64,000 nt of DNA from Liberibacter brunswickensis (GTDB lineage: Bacteria; Pseudomonadota; Alphaproteobacteria; Rhizobiales; Rhizobiaceae). Below, piece by piece: positions 57,432 through 64,000 of this stretch; position 1 is the first letter of the stretch; each line of letters starts with the position of its first letter. The position numbers and the translations under genes were made by a program. The notes under the pieces are model-generated. The model was not told the origin of the DNA, made no database searches, and worked only from the letters and a program-made list of their open reading frames with translations. Where the stretch lies: positions 1 to 64,000 of the forward strand of contig NZ_JAAEJX010000002.1 of assembly GCF_036858155.1 (NCBI RefSeq), given 5' to 3'.

Positions 57432-58991
57432 TCAAGCTATAATAGCTAAAATTAATAAAATAAACTCAATAATCAAAAAAAATCTCATTTGAATATTAGA
57501 ATAGAACCTATTTTTTACTTTAGATTGGAAGTGTATGTCAATAGACGCATTCCTACCAACATGCATAGATGAAATAATACGACCTCTCTCATCTATAAAA
57601 GCAGAGGCTCCGTTATTCTTGGCTCTAATTAATGGCAACCCAATTTCTACAGCTCTAATCTGTGAGTATCTAAGACTATTATCGTTATTATAATCCATGA
57701 ATCCAGAAGCATCCATTATATTTAAAATCGCAGTAGATGATTCTAGACTTTTATCAATATCTTGATAAAAAAATACATCTGAAAAGAGAAGAGGATATAA
57801 CCTTAATTTTTCAGATAATTCTAATACTGGAGATATATCGGAAACAGAATAATTTAACGGAAACATAGCAAGATCAAAATTTAATTTTTTCAGAATATTT
57901 CTATATGGCAAATACTCAAAAAAAGGAATTAAATGTTTTGCATTTGAAGATGATAAAATTTCTCCCTTACTATTGATGATATAAACTGATTTATAAAAAT
58001 AACTTTTTCCATTCAATAACTCTTTCCTTATAGATCCTAAGATCAATAGCTGTTCTTTCTTGATAGAATTTGCTATACGCTTAAGTGTATCTGGTTGATC
58101 TATTAAAGAATAAGGAAAGGGGAGACCTGCCCAAACAATAACAGAAGGCTCTAATTCTCCTGAAGATACTGGCAATACCGCTAAAGATAAATATCTATCT
58201 AAAATATTTTTATAGTCTTCTTTTATTATATCATTAGTATCAGGCTGTACTATGCGTATGATAGGAGATATTTTATCAAAGTTTAGTGCGTATTTTGAAT
58301 CATCTATTAAAATCCACAAGCCATATAAAACATGAGATATCAACAATATACTAGATATAGATATACCTATATTGACATCCTTACGAGTTCCGAACAATGC
58401 AGGTGAAGAAAAGCAAAAAACACTCAATGCATTCATTCCAAAAGATCCTATCAAGTGTACAGATTGCATCATTAAAGGTATTGGCATGGCAGCATATCCT
58501 ATAGCACACCATGTTCCTATTCCAATAAAACTACGTAACCATTCAGAAAATCCAACAGCGCATGCAAAAATGCATATACGACCCATACCTGTAGACCATA
58601 ATAATGATGACATAGCAGTAGCTATGCCATAAAATATAGCTAAGAAAAAAGGAATAATCGCAACAAAAATCACAACTCCCCAGAAAGGGAATAAAGGATT
58701 AATATTGTATATTATTCCTTCTCTTAAACACCAAAGTCCTACTAAAAAATATCCAATACCAAATAACCAGCCTAAAAAAAAAGAAGATTCAATTCTACTG
58801 ATAGAACCTGTTCTGCTTTTAGTTGATGAAACACCATCTAACAGCCATATTAATAACGTAAAAGATACAAACGAAGCGAAAAACAAATCGCAGGGCGGCA
58901 TAGAAAAACCGCCTATAATACCAGCTAATACTGCAAGAAAATATCGCCTCGCTCCAGATAAAAGCATAACTTTTCCGGCTATACTATCCAA
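57432..58991 (-). CDS. lnt: Apolipoprotein N-acyltransferase homologue, catalytic residues lost
   Basis: 519 residues, full Lnt length: about seven membrane helices (residues 14-230), then a nitrilase-like periplasmic domain and a final helix (504-519). The start is TTG with AAGGAG nine bases upstream, and M-D-S-I-A-G-K-V matches rhizobial Lnt starts. Lnt normally uses a Glu-Lys-Cys triad. Here Lys352 and the K-H-L-I-P-F-F-E-Y-L-P loop remain. But the W-P-E motif reads W287-A-G289, so Glu is replaced by Gly, and the I-C-Y-E motif reads L-F403-S-D, so the cysteine is replaced by Phe. The frame is intact, but N-acylation activity is unlikely. Confidence 0.88.
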   Translation of the reverse strand: MDSIAGKVMLLSGARRYFLAVLAGIIGGFSMPPCDLFFASFVSFTLLIWLLDGVSSTKSRTGSISRIESSFFLGWLFGIGYFLVGLWCLREGIIYNINPLFPFWGVVIFVAIIPFFLAIFYGIATAMSSLLWSTGMGRICIFACAVGFSEWLRSFIGIGTWCAIGYAAMPIPLMMQSVHLIGSFGMNALSVFCFSSPALFGTRKDVNIGISISSILLISHVLYGLWILIDDSKYALNFDKISPIIRIVQPDTNDIIKEDYKNILDRYLSLAVLPVSSGELEPSVIVWAGLPFPYSLIDQPDTLKRIANSIKKEQLLILGSIRKELLNGKSYFYKSVYIINSKGEILSSSNAKHLIPFFEYLPYRNILKKLNFDLAMFPLNYSVSDISPVLELSEKLRLYPLLFSDVFFYQDIDKSLESSTAILNIMDASGFMDYNNDNSLRYSQIRAVEIGLPLIRAKNNGASAFIDERGRIISSMHVGRNASIDIHFQSKVKNRFYSNIQMRFFLIIEFILLILAIIA

Positions 58992-59076
58992 CTTAATAAT
59001 CTCCTTTTTATTAATTGAATATTAAAATATTTTTAAAAAAATCATATTAAATATAAAAAATATACTTCTAAATAAA

Positions 59077-60024
59077 TTAATTTTTAAAATGAAAAAGACG
59101 CCTAATACGAACAATACGAACACAACGAACATCTGCCTCTAGAATTACAATCTCAAATCCAGGAATTTCCAGAATCACTTCACCCTTCGATGGTATACGA
59201 TCTAAAACCGAAAAAATTAGACCACCTAAACTATCAACATCTTGTTCTCCTTTGAGAAAATTACAATCCGCACCTATAATTTTTGCTAATTCTTCTAAAT
59301 CAGTACGAGCATCGACTATAAAAGTATTATCAGATATAGCTGAAATCATTGGTTTACCATTTCGCTCAGAAGTAACATCACCTATTAAAACCGATACTAT
59401 ATCTCCATAAGATACAAGACCTTCTGTACCACCGTATTCATCTATTACTAGGGCTATGTGCACCCTGCTTTCTTGAATTTTCCTTAATAATTCGGACACT
59501 AACATAGAGGATGGGATGAAAAGAATATCTTTTATTAAATTTGATTCAGATAGATTCATATCTAAATTAATATTATTGGTATGAGCGATACACGATACTA
59601 AATCGTGCATACGAATCATTCCCCTTGGATTATCCAAACTATCCTTGTAAACCGGCATCCATGATCTGCCATACTTCTCAAACATCAACATTACTTTGCG
59701 AATTGTGGCTTTATCTTCTACTGCATCTATGTTGATACGCGGAACCATAATATCACAAATCCGTATTTCACGAAAACGCAAAATATTATTAAAAATTTTT
59801 TTTTCTGTATCGGAAAAAATACCTTCTAAATTTTCATCTATCAATGAAGATCTAACATTCTTATGACATCTTGAACCAATCAATTTCTTCCATATTTTAC
59901 TAAATGCCCGCATACAACTTGCCCAAAAAATAGAGAACGATATTCTAGGTATAGAATCTGGTAAATCTATATCTCTACTATTTTCTTGCGTACATCTAGA
60001 CGAATTTATTTTAATATCGCTCAT
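59077..60024 (-). CDS. corC: CorC/HlyC-family CBS domain protein
   Basis: 315 residues. There is no membrane DUF21 part. A CBS pair at about 90-215 (I-M-V-P-R-I-N-I-D-A-V-E; A-L-V-I-D-E-Y-G-G-T-E-G-L-V) and a CorC_HlyC domain at about 225-310 follow a polar N-terminus. Members are linked to magnesium/cobalt efflux with CorA or to ion homeostasis; the older label hemolysin C is not supported by evidence here. ybeY ends 22 bp upstream on the same strand, the standard ybeY-corC-lnt order. Confidence 0.88.
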   Translation of the reverse strand: MSDIKINSSRCTQENSRDIDLPDSIPRISFSIFWASCMRAFSKIWKKLIGSRCHKNVRSSLIDENLEGIFSDTEKKIFNNILRFREIRICDIMVPRINIDAVEDKATIRKVMLMFEKYGRSWMPVYKDSLDNPRGMIRMHDLVSCIAHTNNINLDMNLSESNLIKDILFIPSSMLVSELLRKIQESRVHIALVIDEYGGTEGLVSYGDIVSVLIGDVTSERNGKPMISAISDNTFIVDARTDLEELAKIIGADCNFLKGEQDVDSLGGLIFSVLDRIPSKGEVILEIPGFEIVILEADVRCVRIVRIRRLFHFKN

Positions 60025-60046
60025 AGTTCAAAGTTTTTTTTATAAC

Positions 60047-60562
60047 TTAATCCATCTCATAAGGATCATCTATACCAAGACTTTCCAAAATAGATCGCTC
60101 TAACCCTTCCATTAAAAAAGCATCTTCATCATCAACATGATCATATCCCAAAAGATGCAGAAAACCATGTATAATCAAATGCACCAAGTGATCTTTGAGT
60201 TTTTTCCCTAGTACACTAGCCTCTAGTTCTATTATTTCATAAGCAAGAACAATATCTCCCAACATTAATCTAGAATACCCATCAGATAATGTAGATACAA
60301 CTGGGAAAGACAATACATTAGTTGGTTTATTCACCCCAAGATATTGGAAATTAAGATCTTTAATTCTTTTAGAATCAGTGAATACAATAGATACTTCAAC
60401 AGTATTTCCTTCTATTAAATATCCTTCAAAAATCAGAATAGATATTGATTTTGCAAATATTTCTTCACATAAATTTCTCAAACAAAAATCGCCACTCCAC
60501 AGTGAACTTTCCACAGCTATTTGAAAATCTAACCTAGGAAGAATCATTTTTTTTATAGACAA
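60047..60562 (-). CDS. ybeY: Endoribonuclease YbeY
   Basis: 171 residues. The zinc motif H-x3-H-x5-H appears as H-G-F-L-H-L-L-G-Y-D-H. It acts in 16S rRNA 3'-end maturation and ribosome quality control. The start is TTG 60562 with AAAGGA five bases away; an ATG five codons in (60547) gives a more usual N-terminus, M-I-L-P-R-L-D, but poor spacing. Rhizobia have phoH between miaB and ybeY; the 250-bp gap here holds none. Confidence 0.94.
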   Translation of the reverse strand: MSIKKMILPRLDFQIAVESSLWSGDFCLRNLCEEIFAKSISILIFEGYLIEGNTVEVSIVFTDSKRIKDLNFQYLGVNKPTNVLSFPVVSTLSDGYSRLMLGDIVLAYEIIELEASVLGKKLKDHLVHLIIHGFLHLLGYDHVDDEDAFLMEGLERSILESLGIDDPYEMD

Positions 60563-60812
60563 AAAAATCCTTTCTCTAGATAAAAAACATCAATTTTTTT
60601 AACAAGAACTATAAAAGTGAATTTATACTTAAAATATCAAATTGTTAATTTTTTTTAACTTCATATGAGAAAAACATTCTCCTTTCAAAAAAAAGAACTA
60701 CCTCTATCCATTGTGCATATATTATATAATTATCTTACACTTTGATATCATAAAACTCCATTAGAAAAACTATAATATAAAAATTAATCCCAATACATAA
60801 CTTAAGATTTTT

Positions 60813-62192
60813 CTAAGTTTCAAACACTAATTCTCCGTATAAAGTACTAATTTTAACATCTGTGATGCGTACTTTAATAATATCACCAATATTATTATTT
60901 TCTGAATTAAAAACCACAGATTGTAACCATGGAGACCTTCCTACCAATTGGCCTTTTGCCCTTCCCCTTTTTTCTATTAGCACCTCCATAACTTGACCAA
61001 TACATGCATTATTAAAAGAAACTTGTTGCTCACGAAGCTTTTCCTGAAGGCATAGCAACCTTTCTTTTTTAACACTCTCATCTATTTGTCTTTGCATATT
61101 TGAACCAGGAGTACCTGGACGAGGTGAATATTTAAATGAAAAAGACTGTGAGTAACCTATTTCATCGACAAGTTTCATCGTTGATTCAAAATCACTATCA
61201 GATTCTCCAGGGAACCCAACGATAAAATCACTAGAAATAGCTATATTAGGGCGTACAGATCTAATACTGTTAATTATTTGCCGATATTCATCTACTGTAT
61301 GTCGCCTATTCATAGATTTTAGTATTCTATCCGAACCAGATTGTACTGGCAAATGAAGATATGGCATAAGAATATCTAAATCACCATGAGCCTTTATTAA
61401 ACAATCACTCATATCTCGTGGATGACTAGTTGTATATCTTAATCTTATTAAACCTTTTATCTCAGAGAGAGAATACAGCAAATCACTAAAAGTACACTGA
61501 TGGCCATTTAAACCTTTTCCACGCCAAGCATTAACATTTTGCCCTAATAAGGTGATTTCACAAACACCATTTTCCACAAGCTTGCGAGCTTCATTAACAA
61601 CTTGAAATAATGATCGTGAGATCTCAGCTCCACGAGTATATGGAACAACACAAAATGTACAAAACTTATCACAACCTTCTTGTATGGTCAGGAAAGCCGC
61701 GACTCCACGCTTCCTATTATAACCACCATCAACGATGGAAAGACGCTCAAATTTATCCTCTAAAGAATAATCAGTATCTACGACTCTTTTTCCTAATCGA
61801 GCGATCTCCAATAACTCTGGCAAACGATAATACTTTTGTGGACCAACAACCACATTGACTATAGGAGAACGCCTTAAAATTTCCTCTCCTTCGGCTTGAG
61901 CCACACAACCCGCCACTACAACTATTTTATCTTTGCCTTCTGCTTTATGAGAATTATTTAAATTCCGTATTCTACCTAAAGATGAATAAACTTTTTCTGC
62001 TGCTTTTTCTCTTATATGACAAGTATTTAAAACAACAAGATCAGCGTCATCTATAGAATCAGCTTTTTCATATCCTTTAGAAAAGAATATATCTTCTATG
62101 CGCAAAGAATCATAAACATTCATTTGACAACCATAGCTCTTAACAAAAAATTTTTGCGGACGAATAACCTGATTGACAATCTGCAAAACCAT
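60813..62192 (-). CDS. miaB: tRNA-2-methylthio-N6-isopentenyladenosine synthase MiaB
   Basis: 459 residues. The N-terminal UPF0004 domain binds one 4Fe-4S cluster through Cys in Y-G-C-Q-M-N, N-T-C-H-I-R and A-G-C-V-A-Q. The radical SAM core binds another through C-D-K-F-C-T-F-C. A C-terminal TRAM domain binds tRNA. It adds a methylthio group to i6A37. AGGTG lies about 9 bases before the ATG. The Nfu scaffold encoded at 63 kb could supply its clusters. Confidence 0.97.
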   Translation of the reverse strand: MVLQIVNQVIRPQKFFVKSYGCQMNVYDSLRIEDIFFSKGYEKADSIDDADLVVLNTCHIREKAAEKVYSSLGRIRNLNNSHKAEGKDKIVVVAGCVAQAEGEEILRRSPIVNVVVGPQKYYRLPELLEIARLGKRVVDTDYSLEDKFERLSIVDGGYNRKRGVAAFLTIQEGCDKFCTFCVVPYTRGAEISRSLFQVVNEARKLVENGVCEITLLGQNVNAWRGKGLNGHQCTFSDLLYSLSEIKGLIRLRYTTSHPRDMSDCLIKAHGDLDILMPYLHLPVQSGSDRILKSMNRRHTVDEYRQIINSIRSVRPNIAISSDFIVGFPGESDSDFESTMKLVDEIGYSQSFSFKYSPRPGTPGSNMQRQIDESVKKERLLCLQEKLREQQVSFNNACIGQVMEVLIEKRGRAKGQLVGRSPWLQSVVFNSENNNIGDIIKVRITDVKISTLYGELVFET

Positions 62193-62381
62193 TTAATAAC
62201 ACCTACTGTTTTTAATAAATAAAACTAAATCACCGCTGAATAGATAATATCCATAATCCTATTTAAAAGAAAAAATTTTTTCAATTTAAGAAAAAAACAC
62301 TAAATCAAATTAGCTTATCAATCCATAGGAAACTACATATATCTTGTGATTACCTTTAAAAACACATATAAAATACATCTT
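62193..62381. other. Gap where rimI and fur stand in related genomes
   Basis: 189 bp of AT-rich DNA between miaB and tsaB. No acetyltransferase or Fur-like frame or remnant is recognisable. Confidence 0.4.
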
Positions 62382-63002
62382 TTATGAAAGAGCATAGGAA
62401 GATTGCAGGTAAATAGGAGAAGGGGAAGAACAATCACTTGAAATTCCTAATTGAGATAAAACATCCATAGGAAGAATATCAATCTCACCTTCAATTCCTC
62501 TTATAGAAGATAGACCAGATCCCACTATTTCTCCCTCAAAACTATCAACTTCAAAACGAGCTTGTTCATAATTAAGAATAATAGGATCAAATAAAGGAAT
62601 CCCATCTAAAGAAAATTTCTGACAACAAATTCTCTGATGCAATAAACTAACCAAAACCATGACAGGATATCTAGGATTACTGTTAAGATGAGAACGAGCT
62701 AAAACTTCTAGATTACCTACTCCCAAAACCGGCTTTCCTAAAGCCACAGAAATACCACGAGCAACAGAAATGGACACTCGCACGCCAGTAAAAGATCCTG
62801 GACCCAATGCGGTAACAACACGATCAATCTGAGAAATATCTAAGTTAGAATAACTTAATACTGAATCTATCGCTGGAATCAAGTGTTCAGCATGACCACG
62901 CTTTAAATTCTTAAGATAAGAACCTACGATACAACCAGAATTGCTATCATAAATAGCAACAGAACAATTAGTTCCTGTAGTATCAAGTGCTAATACAATC
63001 AC
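62382..63002 (-). CDS. tsaB: tRNA threonylcarbamoyladenosine biosynthesis protein TsaB
   Basis: 206 residues, slightly short for the family (about 220-230). ASKHA-fold signatures: L-A-L-D-T-T-G-T-N-C-S-V-A-I-Y-D at the start and A-L-G-P-G-S-F-T-G-V-R-V, with H-A-E-H-L-I-P between. It is the scaffold partner of TsaD in making t6A37 on ANN-decoding tRNAs. The start is GTG at 63002 (M-I-V-L-A-L-D). Nfu ends 15 bp upstream, so both form one unit. Confidence 0.95.
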   Translation of the reverse strand: MIVLALDTTGTNCSVAIYDSNSGCIVGSYLKNLKRGHAEHLIPAIDSVLSYSNLDISQIDRVVTALGPGSFTGVRVSISVARGISVALGKPVLGVGNLEVLARSHLNSNPRYPVMVLVSLLHQRICCQKFSLDGIPLFDPIILNYEQARFEVDSFEGEIVGSGLSSIRGIEGEIDILPMDVLSQLGISSDCSSPSPIYLQSSYALS

Positions 63003-63017
63003 AAAAACAAACCTACT

Positions 63018-63587
63018 TTAAACTGTACGAATATCTTTTACTTCAGGAACGAAATGATTTAAAAGATTTATTACACCATATTTTAGTGTTTCACTTGCAG
63101 AAGGGCATCCTGAACAAGCTCCTACCATGCTCAAAAAGACAATCCCATCCCTATATCCTTTAAAAACTATATCTCCTCCATCTTGAGCTACAGAAGGACG
63201 AACACGATTATCTAAAACGTCCTTTATTCTCTGTACAATAGCACTATCACTTTCTAAAAAATCTCCATCTTCTATACCACTTAATTCTGATCTTCCCAAT
63301 CCAACATCATAAATAATTGGATCACTGGAAATAAAATGTTCCATAATCATCCCTAAGATGGGGGGTTTAAGATGATCCCAATCATATCTATATTTTGCGA
63401 CTGTGATAAAATCATATCCTAGATAAACGGATTTAATTCCCGATATAGAGAAAATTCTAGATGCCAAGGGAGATGCCTCAGCTTCCTTAGCATTGTAAAA
63501 ATGAATCGTTCCACGCTCAAGAACTACTTTTCCTGGAATAAATTTCAGAGTCGCGGGATTAGGAGTATCCTCAGTTTGTATAAACAT
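63018..63587 (-). CDS. Nfu-family iron-sulfur scaffold protein
   Basis: 189 residues from ATG 63587; a GTG two codons earlier is the alternative, and AGGTGG overlaps that start region. The N-terminal Nfu_N domain opens F-I-Q-T-E-D-T-P-N-P-A-T-L-K-F. The C-terminal NifU-like domain holds the cluster motif A-C-S-G-C-P (C-x-x-C) and D-G-G-D-I-V-F. It carries and hands on 4Fe-4S clusters to client enzymes such as MiaB. No nitrogen fixation is implied. Operon with tsaB. Confidence 0.93.
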   Translation of the reverse strand: MFIQTEDTPNPATLKFIPGKVVLERGTIHFYNAKEAEASPLASRIFSISGIKSVYLGYDFITVAKYRYDWDHLKPPILGMIMEHFISSDPIIYDVGLGRSELSGIEDGDFLESDSAIVQRIKDVLDNRVRPSVAQDGGDIVFKGYRDGIVFLSMVGACSGCPSASETLKYGVINLLNHFVPEVKDIRTV

Positions 63588-63717
63588 AACCACCTATAAA
63601 ATATCAAAATATTCATGACTATAATATCATATTTCAAGGTTATAACAATCATTGCCTTAAAACAATAGCTTCTATTCATTTCCATGACTTATCATCATGA
63701 TGAATGATATCACAAAA

Positions 63718-64000
63718 TTACTGTGAATTTGCTTGGATTTTACGGCGATCATGCACACGTTGGTACGCAAGTTTTTTATGGTAATCACAATATGGGGAAT
63801 CATTATGCACATCACTTCCACAAAAAGAAAAATCTTTTCCAAAAGGATCTCCCAAAGGCCATTTACAAGTATTTTCAGTTAATTCCATTAATCTAAGACA
63901 ACGCGAAATAGGCAATACAACCCCTGAAGAAGCAACATTATTCTTTTCTAAAGTCTTTGATTTTCGCTTAGTACTTGCATTCGGAAGCCGCTCTTTTAAA
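63718..64000 (-). CDS. gcrA: GcrA cell-cycle regulator, C-terminal part (cut by window end)
   Basis: The frame is open from the window edge to the stop at 63718 (94 codons seen). It shows L-P-I-S-R-C-L-R-L-M-E-L-T, C-K-W-P-L-G-D-P and F-C-G-S-D-V-H-N-D-S-P-Y-C-D-Y-H, the conserved sigma-70-binding C-terminal domain of GcrA. The N-terminal DNA-binding domain lies outside the window. GcrA works with sigma-70 at promoters carrying CcrM-methylated GANTC sites and drives cell-cycle genes in alphaproteobacteria. Confidence 0.93.
   Translation of the reverse strand, partial: LKERLPNASTKRKSKTLEKNNVASSGVVLPISRCLRLMELTENTCKWPLGDPFGKDFSFCGSDVHNDSPYCDYHKKLAYQRVHDRRKIQANSQ

Overview
The window is AT-rich DNA from a reduced alphaproteobacterial genome. 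It carries Rhizobiales cell-cycle genes (GcrA, RcdA, a PdhS/PleC-type kinase), a large NAD-glutamate dehydrogenase, the rhizobial gene order nfu-tsaB-miaB-ybeY-corC-lnt-HTH-metK, and many AT-rich gaps where rhizobia have further genes. The best fit is a 'Candidatus Liberibacter' type organism. The species cannot be fixed from the sequence alone.

Layout. 1-122 is the 3' end of a tyrosine recombinase gene. 0.7-5.6 kb: creatininase-family hydrolase, RsmB-like methyltransferase, imelysin, tRNA-Gly, short RNase D. 5.7-9.9 kb: dnaK-dnaJ behind a predicted heat-shock promoter, then bioY. 10.4-13.6 kb: tRNA-Ser(CGA), rplU-rpmA-obgE-nadD, tRNA-Arg. 14.0-20.1 kb (minus): rcdA, then the run tkt-gap-pgk-class I aldolase. 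20.4-22.7 kb: 5-formyl-THF cyclo-ligase, YmdB-like phosphodiesterase, YebC. 22.7-24.8 kb: a prophage graveyard with broken genes and a truncated integrase whose last 145 bp repeat exactly near the window start. 25.0-40.3 kb: tRNA-Ser(GCT), sbcB, NAD-GDH, carbonic anhydrase, purH, rsmB, SDHAF4-like protein, prs, MidA-like methyltransferase, lgt, UbiK-like protein, tRNA-His. 40.4-49.4 kb: doubtful orphan ORF, PAS kinase, guaA, TerC/CBS protein, fdxA, carD, rplY. 49.6-64 kb: aspS, carA, TPR protein-der, then metK, HTH regulator, lnt, corC, ybeY, miaB, tsaB, nfu and gcrA (cut by the window end).

Most of the content is housekeeping: chaperones, ribosome and tRNA maturation, lower glycolysis, purine and pyrimidine entry steps, lipoprotein processing and cell-cycle control. 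I found no intact novel defence or biosynthetic system. The most informative oddities are the 145-bp perfect direct repeat joining two integrase tails 24.66 kb apart, the decayed phage genes, an Lnt-family gene kept as an open frame although two of three catalytic residues are gone, and repeated loss of single genes from conserved rhizobial clusters (rimI/fur, phoH, trmB, bamB, proBA, ruvCAB, pth).
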